Assembly (NCBI RefSeq): GCF_015706575.1
Contig: NW_024037072.1
Span: 25,979,162-26,043,161, forward strand
DNA: 64,000 nt
Direction: 5' to 3'
Source of the DNA: Patiria miniata
Lineage: Eukaryota; Echinodermata; Asteroidea; Valvatida; Asterinidae
The notes below the pieces were generated by a model, which was not told the origin of the DNA, ran no database searches, and saw nothing but the letters and a program-made list of their open reading frames with translations. Position numbers and translations under genes: made by a program. This document shows positions 46,401-58,200 of the stretch, piece after piece. How positions within the stretch are numbered: position 1 is the stretch's first letter; each line of letters begins with the position of its first letter.

Positions 46401-47271
46401 TGTATTAAACACTCTGTTTAAGACCGGTTGGAGTCTGGATGCTGATAATTACCTGAGGCAATGAACAGGTGTTTAAAACCGGCAGGCACATGTTTATTAA
46501 AATTGAAAGTCATGATCCGACTACATCAAGCAGAACCTTTATTTACGGGATTTTTTTTTTAGTGTGCCTGCGCTCTTTTTGTCAGCTATCTTCTAATTCT
46601 TAATCCCAAAAAGTTAGTATTTTATTTCTTGTTAATCTCACCCTCAAACCCTGCAGTGCTTATTTAAGAAAGACCTTAGCTGGCAGCAATGGATTTCGCT
46701 TTCCATCCTGACATTAGGCTGCGTCATTTCACACATGGAGGAAGCTAATGAAGTCTTCTTGGAGCTGAGAGACGTTTTCATCCTCATCCAGGTGCTATGC
46801 TCCTCCTTTGCAGGAGTCTACAACGAGTACTTGCTCAAGAACTACAGCAGCCAGCTGGACTTCTGGCTGCAAGGTATTTTCATGTACGCAAATACCAGTA
46901 TGTGTTGTGTAGTGTTAGTGACCATATCGGGAAAACTTAGTCCAGGAGTGCTAACTGCGTCCAGCCTGAAGTCGGTGTTTGAGCCAGTCGTCATTTTGAT
47001 AGTTGTTAACAATGTGATCGCGGGATTGGTCACCGGTCTATTTTTGTACAAGCTGAACTCCATCTTGAAGAAATTTGCCTTAGCAATAGAGATGGTTGCC
47101 CTTGCAATATTGAGCAGAGCTCTCCTCGGTACGACTGTCAACTTCACAAAGGCCGTTTCTATTTTACTTGTTTCAGTTTCTGTCATTGTTTATTCTCTGA
47201 ATCCCTTGGCTATTAAGAGCGAAGTGGTTGTCAAGCCTGGCTTGAAGTTGTCAAATGGTGATGCTCGCTAG
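43419..47271 (+). CDS. SLC35A-type nucleotide-sugar transporter
   Basis: Multi-pass Golgi/ER nucleotide-sugar antiporter of the Nuc_sug_transp family. Coding exons: 43419-43488, 44647-44764, 45454-45500, 45877-46016, 46657-47271; phases 1, 2, 1, 0 agree and give 329 residues. The acceptor at 43383 and an in-frame TAG ten codons before the ATG support the start and imply an upstream untranslated exon. Family marks: VLLIELSKLTVATIF, YLIPSVLYSIFNNLVFLNLA, NYAILLQFSIVITGVIYQ, SSFAGVYNEYLLK, and a final helix with SVSVIVYSLNP. About ten hydrophobic segments are seen. The closest subfamily could be A4 or A5, but I cannot assign it, and substrate is unknown. A short Lys-rich, non-conserved tail ends SNGDAR. 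Confidence 0.88.
43566..43783 (+). mobile_element. MITE with TTAAAGGGAA ends, second copy (SLC35A intron 1)
   Basis: Ends TTTAAAGGGAATGTACATC and ATTTCCCTTTAAT. Shares GGTCGGCCGACC, AATTTTCTTGAAAATGAC, TTTTACAGGATGCTTTA and GATGTTTGCAAATGTTGTA-type blocks with 22788-23311, in the same orientation. Confidence 0.78.
44647..44764 (+). CDS. SLC35A-like exon 2
   Basis: NLLIAFTKDKDNSYSYSTVL, VVLLIELSKLTVATIFYCH: the E-x-x-K-L second transmembrane segment is typical of the family. Phase 1 in, phase 2 out at GTAAGT. Confidence 0.88.
45454..45500 (+). CDS. SLC35A-like exon 3 (47 bp)
   Basis: KYSFHNLVADLQSNKT: a very short loop exon, accepted because it is the only candidate joining phase 2 to phase 1 between its neighbours. 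Acceptor GCTCAACAG, donor GTGAGT. Confidence 0.75.
45877..46016 (+). CDS. SLC35A-like exon 4
   Basis: AFAYYLIPSVLYSIFNNLVF, LNLANYNPTNYAILLQFSIV, ITGVIYQ: the Y-x-x-P-x-x-L-Y-x-x-x-N-N block and the Q-F-x-I-V helix are the strongest family signature in the protein. Confidence 0.9.
46657..47271 (+). CDS. SLC35A-like last coding exon
   Basis: 205 codons including TAG. It opens CLFKKDLSWQQWISLSILTL and contains CSSFAGVYNEYLLKNYSSQL, MYANTSM and five to six further hydrophobic stretches. An ATTAAA (about 47868) is a possible polyadenylation signal. Confidence 0.9.
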   Translation, partial: CLFKKDLSWQQWISLSILTLGCVISHMEEANEVFLELRDVFILIQVLCSSFAGVYNEYLLKNYSSQLDFWLQGIFMYANTSMCCVVLVTISGKLSPGVLTASSLKSVFEPVVILIVVNNVIAGLVTGLFLYKLNSILKKFALAIEMVALAILSRALLGTTVNFTKAVSILLVSVSVIVYSLNPLAIKSEVVVKPGLKLSNGDAR

Positions 47272-50200
47272 CTTTTACAGTGTGTGACGTGGGGGGTGGG
47301 GAGTCTCACAACATTCATGTTCTTTTAAGAATGCTCTTTTCAGAATGCTCTTTTTGGGGTACTTTCAAGCCCCTGAAAGCATCTTGTTCCCAACCGGGAA
47401 AAAGCCATTCTGGTAATAATGATAGGTACATTTCTCATCTAGTTTCCATGCACACCAATACTGTTGCTGTGTGCACCATACGTGATGAGAGTCACTTCTC
47501 TCGCATGACTGATTATTATGACTGAATATGCACAAACCAATCACAGGTGCGACACCTACACATTTAAATGAAACCAAAATTATATAAATGGGACCTTGTA
47601 TTCACGTTATCTGCCTACCAGTTTGATATTACAAGAATCAAGTATGTCTCGTATTTACAAAGCATTACAAGTGCCATCTTCTTTCTCACAAGTTGAACGT
47701 TTACATTTTTCAATGATGTGCAACTCTCAATTGAGTAAACCATATACATGTACATTGTGTGTGACTCTTTCAATGAGCACCTGGTTCAGGAACAGTGCTC
47801 GGTTCCTTTCCTATGTGCAATGCACTCCAGACTGGGCTAGGTGGCAGCCTTTGTAGTGTTGCTTCACATTAAATAATGACATTGGGTTTGAAGGGTCCTC
47901 GCTATCCATGGAATTCCACACTTAATACCCATATTGTTCTTGCTTGATTAGAGCACATCTGGGTATTGTCACATGGTTTCAGTGGAACTGTGTTCCCATG
48001 AAGAAAAGTAAACTGATTCCTATAGGTATTACTACTGTAAATGGTACCTTTGTGGAGACAATTTAGCGTCAAAAACGTATATGCCTGTAGAATTGGGGAG
48101 ACATTCAAATGTCTCCCTAATCAGTGGCGCACCCAGGATTTGGCTGGGGTAGAGGGGGGGGGGCGCTCACAATTTTGTGTCACATTTTGTTTAGAAGTTT
48201 GCAAAAAAGATTGCCCGACTTTTTGTTTTTTGTTTGTTTGTTTGTTTGTTTGTTTTGGCTTTTTTTGGGGGGCAGACTATATTGACGTTGGTAGCGCCAT
48301 TTACACCCGTATGATACTACTCCAAAATAGGCCATAACAACTTTATATGGGCTTACATAACAACTTTATATGGGCTAGATACAACAGATTAAGAGGCCAA
48401 AATGATGTACATGTAACTGTTGAAAATTTATCGGGTTTTGTTTTCGGTTAAAAAGAAAAAAAGAAAAAAAAAGGAGGCAGCCTCCAAAAAGGAAGCGGGT
48501 GAGGACGCTAAACATGTTTTTTTTTATTTTGCCTAATAACATTACACATAAAAATCTACAGATGAAAAGTGGGACATTTAAGCTGTTTTTCTTAGTAACA
48601 GTACTTATTTTTTTGTCTAGGATTTTACATGGTGCCATTATAATACATTTAAATCTTTTAACTTTATGCCATTTACTGTTTTTAATTTTTTTTTCCAAGC
48701 TGCATTCTTATAACTTAGAAATAAATTTTGTATTCATAACTATACAATATATGTGCAACATTCAGAAAACAAACCTGTTTTTTGTTTTCTTTATAAAAAT
48801 GACACATTATATTAAAGCCTAACTCCTTTTTACCCCATTCCATTTGGGTCCCTAGATCCAGAAAAAAAACAATCAATTAAGTGAAAGGGTGGAAATTTCA
48901 CTTGGGCCACTCTCACCTGGATATACTGAATCTGGGTTTTGCATGGATTTAGGCCAATGCAATTCTAATTGTGTGTGAATGGGTTGACTTGATTTTTAGT
49001 AAGCCAGGTGGAAAAAGCAAGGCAGTGTTCTATTTTTTTGTATTGTAATCTTTACTGAGGGTGGTCCATTTCAGTCGAAACAAATTCCCACCAAAGGAGC
49101 AATCACTTATACGCATTTCTGTCCATTTTCGAATTATACCTCAGGTTAAAAAACTTCAACTTTTGCGTGGGGTGTAGGGCTGGAGTGATGATGTAGTATA
49201 ATGAGGGCACTCATAGACCTTCATGCAGAAGTGTATAACATACCTCTACCCAGTGTTGTAGTCGAGTGCTTCTCATGAGTACGAGTATGAGTACTTTGCC
49301 TCGAATATGAGTATGAGTACTTTACCACGAGTACGAGTATAGGGAAATGTTTTATTGTGAGTATAAGTACGAGTTCATTTCCATGAGTACGAGGACAAGT
49401 ACTTTTCCATGAGTCGAGTACGAGTACAGAAAAATTTATTGAAAATTTAACTGTACCTACCCCTCTACCCGTCACCAAACCCTGCACCCAACACTCATAC
49501 TAACACCCAACCCCAGCCCTCTACAGCCGACCTTATCATCTTCACTGTACCCACCCCTCTACCCATTACCAATCCCTGTACCCAACAGTGAACACCCATA
49601 CTAACACCTAACCCCAGCCCTCTACAGCCAACCTTATCATCTTCACTGTACCCACCCCTCTACCCACTACCAATCCCTGCACCCAACAGTGAACACCCAT
49701 ACTAACACCCAACCCCAGCCCTCTACAGCCAACCTTATCATCTTCACTCTACCCACCCCTCTACCCATTACCAACCCCTGCACCCTACACCCCACTTCTA
49801 CACCCCATACTATCACCCAACCCTAGCCCTCTACACCCAACCTTAACATCTTCTCTGTACCCACCCCTCTATCCAACACTAACCCTATACTGCCTACACC
49901 ACACTTCTACACCCCATATACTAACACCCTACCCCAGCCCTCTACACGCATTCATTACTTCGCTGTACCAACCCCTCTACCCTACACCCTCAGTCATTCA
50001 TTGCATTAAAAGTAAAATGTTTCTAAACCTTAAAATCTAAATCCGAGTCTTTCATTTCACTTTGATTTATACTTTTATATTTTGTGCACATAAACGTGCA
50101 ATTTACTTATCAAATTTTTCACTCGCCATTTTGTAACGAGCAAATTTTGTTAATAAAGTTAAAGAATGTCTTAATACCTTTTCGTGCGATTTGTAATTCC

Positions 50201-52060
50201 ATAAGGTATTCTTTTATTTTGACCAGTCTTGCAGATGTCGCTCAGCAATCGCCATCTGAAAACACAAAAATCATAATCACAATGAAGGTTTGAGTCATGG
50301 TTTAAGCCATTTACTCATAAATGAATTGAACGCAGATATTTTGTTGCCCGACGGGCATGGTTTTGCGGTGTTTTTTTTAGGATATTGCCTCACAAATACC
50401 ACATTTTTTCTCTGATACCGAGACCTAACTGACGCATTTTCCAGCAACCATGATCCTAATATATGCTCCATTATAATTCAATCTATCCTTTGCCCTTCAT
50501 GCCAATATAGTTCTGCTCCTCTACACTACAAGCCCCAAATCAGATTAGACCCAAATATCGGTCAAAATTTAACCTGACACTTTGCCGGGTCATTGTGACA
50601 CTCCTCTAAGTCTATTTCTGGGCCATTTGACCCGAAAATGTATGTGTCATTGTGGCCGAGAAAATGTCATTTTGACGGAGAAAAATTGTCAATTTGGCCA
50701 AGAAAAGTGGCATTTTGACCAAGACAACTGTCATTTTGACCAAGACATTTGTAATTTTGGCCAAGTTTGTCAATTTGTTTTTATACGACATAAGTTGTCA
50801 TATTTTCGTCAAGTCAAATCTGACCCGGATTCCGGTCGAATCTGACTGGGGACTTTTAGAGTACGAGTGTAAACAACTAGAGTGTGATGAGTATTTCGCT
50901 CGTACCGGCCACCCTGTTCACACTGTTGACCCCTAATTTCTAGATTCTATTTGAACTCTGGCTAACAGTCAACACTTCCGCATTCGCTCGACACATTCGC
51001 TGGAATGTGCTTCGCTGATCATTGAGGTATAAGCTACCTAGGATGCGAAGATTTGGTTTCCCTCACACACACACACACAGACTTGTTTCACATACCTAGT
51101 GTGGACTTTCCTTTCTTTTCGTGTAGTTAAGGAACACCAGTGGAAAAACTCATTTTTCTCAAACTGTGAAAACTCTTTCAACCCAATTTTTTTCTATGAT
51201 TCCCTTTAGTGTTTCTCTTCATTCTGCTACAGATAAACCTAACCCAAAAATGCCTCTAAACCTGTTTTCCAGAAATGGGGAAACACTGTGTGGACGTGGG
51301 GTAAGTCCACACAACGTCGGTGCTACCTACATTATGTGGACGTCTTTTGTTCGGAAGTCCACACTGCGTATGTAAGACAAACTCACCCACCCACGTTGTC
51401 GTTTTTTGCTATGCTTCCGAGGATTGGCTTTGTGTTTTCCTTTGTCCCTGTAATATAACACTCTCCCATAGACTAAGCGCACAAACCTGCGTTCGAGGAC
51501 AATAGGCACCTTCCTTCGAGGATCAATGGCCCCTTTGTGCTCCTTTTGTTGTCTGTCCTCAGGCGTAATGCCATGTAGGAACACACACACACAAATTGTG
51601 AAAGAGATGAGCAGACTGGTCAGGAGCAGTGACCTGTTTATAAAGACTGGATAGCGTACAGAAAGCCGCAGAAGGAGGCAGACCGGTAACTTGGGCCCAA
51701 TATTGCCTATCTACGCGGGCCAAATCACGATTTGTATGCCCGCATATTTTCTTTTGCTTTTTTGGCATTTTGTGGTCCATGAACTGAAAGGTTTGTGAAA
51801 AAAAAAGAATGGAAGCCGTGCAATAGGACTGCGAGCTCGCAATTCTATGAAATTCGGATGAAATTGTGCCCTAAAAAATTATGCTCTATTTTGCAATTGA
51901 GCGATTGAGAAGTTGTGAATTTGTCAACCCATTTTAGGGGCACCGAAACTACATGGTTCAAATGTTGGGAAAAATCCTCATAAGAAAACGATCCTATTTC
52001 ATCAAGGAACTCCGTTCTTCCACAAAACCACTTTTTTTATTCGGTTGAGCTAGAACTTAC
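47272..52060. other. Intergenic region, SLC35A-like to second HYR gene
   Basis: Tail-to-tail spacer of 4.8 kb. It contains a GTTT tetramer run (48226-48256), ACGAGT-rich sequence at 49260-49430 after a CAGTGTTGTAGTCGAGT end at 49253, the 101-bp array, a run of GGCCAAGA/TTTTGACCAAGA copies at 50640-50770 and CA microsatellites near 51065 and 51582. I see no exon of the HYR gene here. Confidence 0.6.
49451..49995 (+). repeat. Tandem array, unit about 101 bp
   Basis: Six imperfect copies start near 49451, 49545, 49646, 49747, 49855 and 49963, each beginning CTGTACCCACCCCTCTACCC or similar and containing CCCAGCCCTCTACA and CCAACCTTATCATCTTCAC. Strongly C-rich on the plus strand. Confidence 0.88.
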
Positions 52061-52294
52061 TGGGAATTAAGTTTCCTCGATAGAACGAGCATCTACCCAC
52101 GTTGCCCGAGTCGTCAGTCGCAGTGCATGTTATCCCCGAACTCGTGATGGTGCAGCCTGCAGTCGGTGCCTGTAACTGCGCATTGTCTGTAACCTGAATC
52201 TGTGCATCGATGGTAGGAACAGAAGCGCTAGGTATGGGTACATATTCAATCGAACTCGTACCATCGGGACACACAACCATAGGTGGTTCCTCAT
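52061..52294 (-). CDS. HYR exon F
   Basis: 78 codons. DEEPPMVVCPDGTSS, IQVTDNAQL, TCTATDDSGNVGRCSF. The usual final strand is replaced by YRGNLIP before GTAAGT. If the donor is not used the frame stops nine codons after CSFY-R. It has extra Cys (AGC, ITC). Confidence 0.78.
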
Positions 52295-55200
52295 CTGTTG
52301 GAGAAGACAAAAGGTCTAGAATGTTAGGCCTATACGTCGACGCCAATTCTGTAGAAATTAAACCATTGCTTTGACGTCACGCTATTGTTAAAAATGTGGA
52401 TTCGGAATTACGAATTTGTAATAGTTAAGTGTGGATTCGAGCATGTTGGACAAAATGTTCTCCATAATAAGCATTAGTAGGACCGTCTGCATGAAAACGT
52501 TCCTTCCTAAAATTACCAATGCATCTTCACTGTCAGATTCTCCGCCGTCACTGCAAGAACTACTTCCGAGTCATAAAGAAATCGTCGTCTGAATTATGTT
52601 GCCGGAAGGAGCCAACACACAAAATAACTTGGTTGTACGGGACTACGGGTGTGGAAATACACATGCTACACACGCCACAATGCTTGATTATATAAGAGCT
52701 TCGAAAAACTCATTTGTTAATTACCCTAATTGCCACGACTCAACACGAGATATGCAAGTCTTTTCATCTCCGAATCCACACTTTTAACAATAGTGTGACG
52801 TCATAGCAATGGTTTAATACTTTACGAATTCTTAAATTACGAATCCACACTTTCTCGTGTACTCTCCTTAGGTGAACGTTACGAAGTAACGATGTTACCC
52901 AACTTGGCTGAATTTTTTGCTTCCTTGAATGAAATTCTTCAGTAACGGATGCAAGTGTCATACAGCAGGAATTTTATAAGCAATTGGGAAAGTTGGTGTT
53001 TGCGTTATCAACAATTCATAAATACCTCAGACAGTTTAGCCATTCCTATTGGTCGAGAGCCCGTCACGTGGCCGGTATTAAACGGACGATAAAGACATGG
53101 CTAGCTGGTCTTAAACACTTTTCCAGTGTCACAATAAAATGTGGACTCCTAAAAATCCAGTGCCTCTTATCGTTTCATTGGTTGAACGTTCACAATCCTC
53201 ACGTAGGCATGCGCAACACTACCAGGGAGTTAGAATTTTATAGTTCTAAATTCAAAACGCAACGCGCCAGGTGCGTTCTGCGCGACATCGCATAGAACAT
53301 GATACGCGCGCGTCAATCTCCATAAAAGGGTTGTTTTCATCTTACTCGCCAGCTGAACACTCCATTATTTTGCAGGAGGGATGATTCAAAAAGCATAAAG
53401 TGAATTTGTTGAACAAAATCGGGATGTTTTGAACGAATTATAAGATTTTTTTTTACCGAAAAGGCATTTATGAATGGGAATAAATATGTACTCCGTCGGT
53501 ATTTATCACTCTGTTTAATACCACTTAGAGTCTGGGTGCTGATAATTACCCTCGCCTCCGGCTCGGGTAATTATCAGCACCCAGACTCTAAGTGGTATTA
53601 AACAGAGTGATAAAAACCTCCGGAGCACACATTTATTCCCTTATTAAGTCCTTTTGAAGGCCCGTCTTTAAAATAAAAAGTGGATTAATCATGTGGTTTG
53701 CCTAAGCAGGGTTGTTAATAAAAGTATTGCGTAGGCCCTACAACAGTTGTTACAGTTGTTGGAACAAGCATTCTGTGTCATTTTCTTTGTTGTTCCAAAC
53801 AGTCGGAACACATTTTGACTTTTTGTGGACAAAAGGTTTAGGGTCATTGCGTGTAAATGGTGATTTGAACGGATTGAGCAATTTCATTTATTATTTTCGT
53901 CAAAAACTAGTTTATGAAATTGGCTTTCCAGGCATTATTTTTGGTGCTACATATTTCGTTTCAATATGAAATATATCTTTGGGGGTTTGGGTTCCGCTTT
54001 TTTGACCCTGTATGACAATTAATCCCTCTATCCAAATAAGTCAACGTAACTTTAATTGATCATCGGGACAAAAATGACACCCAACTCTGTTTCACAAAAT
54101 CATAGCTCTATAACAAAAACTACTGGACCGAATGGGGTGATCCCTGTATCATTTTTCTTTTAACAGAATTGCCCATGCATTGGTATAGATGGATTGAGTT
54201 TCGGGGTAGGGGAAGTATACCGTTCTGTTTTTGTTGAGGCCACCCAGTATACAGGGTGGATAAAAAACAAAATGAAACCGAGATATTGCTAATTGGAACA
54301 GAAGTAGGACACATGTGAATCAAAGGGAGATATCTTCTGTTAAAATGACACCCTGGTCATGTCATTACATTCACGGTTGAATTTTATGAAAGGGTCTATT
54401 TCGAGACTTGCGCCACTTTTCAATTGTGGTTTTTGTTGTGTCAGTTGTCACAGAGTGAAAGTCTATGGTTGCCAATCAAGGCAGGTAGGGAAAAGAGAGA
54501 TTTCACCATGAACAGTGGCGCAAGTCTCTAAATATAGACCCTTTCATAAAATTGGACACTGCTCAGTCAACCGTGAATGTAAGGACATGGTGATCAGGGT
54601 GTCATTTTAAAGAGGACATTCAACCCTAACAGAGGATATCTCCCTTTGATTCACATGTGCCCTACTTCTGTTCCAATTAGCAGTAATATCTCGGTTACGG
54701 GTTTTTTTTTTTATCCACCCTGTATAAGTCTATGGTTGTGCCATTGCCCCCAATTTCGCTATTACTTCAACGGCCAACTTGATTGTGGTAACACAAGAAG
54801 AAATAATTACCTACAACTTTGAAGAATATGGTACAATTGGCAAATTGCCCGGTATGGTCAGGTTCGCTTTTGCATATGAAGGTGTAGTCCTGTTGTACTC
54901 GGTAAGACAACTGGTGGCCATTTAGGTGGTGTATTCCATCCTTGCAGTATTCCATTGCTAGCGGGGCTGAATTTGAGTCCTTGGCAGAAATATTGTACGC
55001 ATTTATGAAGTCTGACGGGAGTGAAGTCAAATAGCTGCCAGGATCAGTGGGTTTCCTTATGGGTGACGAAACAGACGACTCGGGGCACAGTATGGTTGGA
55101 ACACCTTCCAGCAAAAAAATAAAAAGCGTATAACGATAATTATATGGCATCTTAACTCGAGATAATTATCATAGTGAACCAATAAATGCTGTCTTTCCCA

Positions 55201-58200
55201 ACAATTAGTATGAAAATTACATTATCTTATTTTGTTGGTGAAATTTACTGAGGCTTTGTAATGAATCAAGATATGTCCACTATCAACATGCAGACACGTT
55301 GCCAATATGGACACGGCGCGCCACGCAACAAGCGGGTACGTAGTGGGCCTATATCGCCCGAGCGTACCATAACAGTAATGATATTGGAAATTTCTTCTGA
55401 ATTAGTTTAATCTGAGGCAAAACTTTTTCCCCCTGCTTTTAGGATAAATGGACGAAACGGTTGGATGCATGTTGGTTAAGAAGTTATTCCTCCCGTAGTG
55501 CAGAAAACAGAGAAAAGAAGACTCTTTATTAATATAGCTTGATTTCTTAAGAAAGAGTTGAGATTACTGTATACAATGATGGACGACAAAATATGTTGTG
55601 CTATATTGGTGCTTTATGTAATTTCAATAGTAAACAGGTAAAGGCACTATTGCTAGTCTTAAATTTATCAAGAGCGTATAATTACCATTATATCAACTCC
55701 AAACAAGATCATAATATACTCACGATCTTCTGCCAACTGGACTTACCTATAACATTCACTGTGAATGTGCAGCTGCCGATGTTACCACTCTGGTCCGTCA
55801 CATTGCAACTGACAATGGTCACACCTTTGTGGAACAAGGGATTCTGACTAATCTGAGCGGATCCGGTAGGCCAGGAGCAGTCGGGTCCTGCCGGAGTCAA
55901 CCCGGAGTTGTCAGTCATAACGAACTCGTCGATTCCAGCTAGGTAGTCCACGACGGTAGATTCGTCGGGGGTGCTTTCCACCATATCAGACCGACACGAT
56001 ACCACTGGTTTCTCTAGATCTGGTTTACGATTAAAAAAAGAAGAAGATAATGAATGAATTGCGTGACACAGTGATGAAAAGAAAGTCAGTCTGTCAGTTG
56101 GTACTAATTAAAGCTCCGAAAGGGTTGCATTTGGATTGTAATCTGCAATGGCCAGTAAACTGTTTTACCGGGAATCCCAAACAACTGACGTTTCCATGTC
56201 AAAATTGTGCTTTCAAGACTTGTAAAATAAACGGAGTGGGATTCGAACCTGCGACTTTAAGAGCACGTATACACCAGCTGAGCTATCAAGCCACGTGTTG
56301 CCAAGTCTCTCAATGTGAGTCTATGATCTAGACGTGCGCATCAAAGCATTGTCCGTGTCGTCGTGTATAGGCTAGGGATCGCGCCCTTACCACACAATGT
56401 TGACATGATCCCAATAATGCAGCGAACCTTTCACCTAAAGAGAAAACCGAATCTCTATTCCAGTTTGAGCAATAAAAAGTTTAAAGCCTGTTTTTTTCCT
56501 CCCCTTCCCTTTCTTTTGACTTATACTTGCCTTGCAATGTGAACTCCCTCAGCCAAGCAGGTATTGTAAGAGAGAAATATATATTGACTCATGTTTCAGA
56601 ATTATGTCGAAATATCTCATTAGTTTTGGTAAAATATGTATCACTTTACTGCACAACCGTGTCATGATATAATAAATCATGACACGGTTGTGCAGTATAG
56701 TTATACATAATTTTTATTATAGCTATATTATAGCTTTAAATATTAACTCACCAACAACTTTAATGTAAAAACTGCATTCTGCCTGTTCTTGTGCTCGGTC
56801 TGGTTCACTTGTACAAGTGACCATTCTTCCAGGATCTGTTACATTGGGATTCCAAGAAAGAACTACGACATCCACTTCGCTGCAACTTTGAACTGCCAGC
56901 GATTGGTTCAAGGCATCATTTGCTATGATAGACTTGCCCCATTCACCCGAGATGTCCACAGTAGCATCAGCAACTCCTTGATCGGTGGGTACCAGTAGGT
57001 TGGAGCACTTCATCACTGGCAGACCTATAAACGCGAGAGTTAGGTCAATCGGAATAGTTTTATTGTCTCTAGAATGGCATATGAGATTTGTATGATCGCT
57101 CTATGAGATTTGCACTTTGAAAGCAATTAAATTCGGTTTCGCAATTAACCACAATGCACCGCTAATTGTTTAAAATAAAAGGCTGGTCTACTGTACTTAA
57201 TTGACACTGTTGATTTCAGAGTTTTAGCTGTCATGACTTGGCTCGATATAGTCGTCTCTGTTTGCCAACGTATGCTACTGATCTAGCTTACAGTGACTGC
57301 CGAGTTCTTACTCTCAGGTTATCCCTGAAAGAGTAACTAAATATTTATTTAGATTGCTCGGTGTCCCACATCAACGATTGTGTTATGACATCATGCTGAT
57401 TTAACTGAATCAAATTTAAATCAAATTTCGACGACGGTTTCCTTGGATTAGATGGGCTACGCATAAACCGAAGTATAGTATACTGTAGCTTGTCAATCAC
57501 ACATCAACCGTATAGTTCAATCAAAGCAAGCTGCCGCACTGTATCTGCGCAAGAAAACGAAGAAAGATGTCAAAAAATTAAAGCCATCTTTCGGCCTTGG
57601 ACACTGATCTTACCAATAACATTCACTGTGAATGTACAGCTGCCGACGTTACCACTCTGGTCCGTCACAGTGCAGTTGACAATGGTCACACCTTTGTAGA
57701 ACACCGGATTCTGAGCGGAACCAGGCCATGAGCAGTTCGGTCCTTCCAGTGCGAACCCGGAGTTGTCAGTCATGACGAATTCATCAATTCCAGCCAAGTA
57801 GTCTACAACGGTAGATTCATTATTGCTGCCCACGATCATGTCGGAACGACAGGTTATGACTGGTCTCTCTAGATCTGTTTCATGACGGAAATATTCAAGC
57901 CGGTCAAGACGATTTCAACCCACACACTCCCATATAAAAGATGTTAAGAGAAAAATTTGGCAAATAAACTCGGTAATTGGTCAATACATGTTTGTTACCT
58001 CGAGTAAAATGCCTACCAAAAACTGGGACGAAAACGACAGAAGTGTTGGCTCTCGATATTTTAGCAACTTCGGTCTCGCGTGTCTAGCTCGCAGTATTTC
58101 TCATGCACAAAGCTTCCCCAAAGAAAGCTCCTGCATTCTTTGAAGTCGTAACTTTAGGCAAAAGTCGTCACCTTAGCTCAGTGTAACAAGGTCCGTCACT

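Noticed and set aside
56230..56300. Functional tRNA gene on the minus strand
   Set aside because: A and B boxes are present, but the acceptor stem does not pair and the anticodon stem is poor, so a SINE head is more likely.
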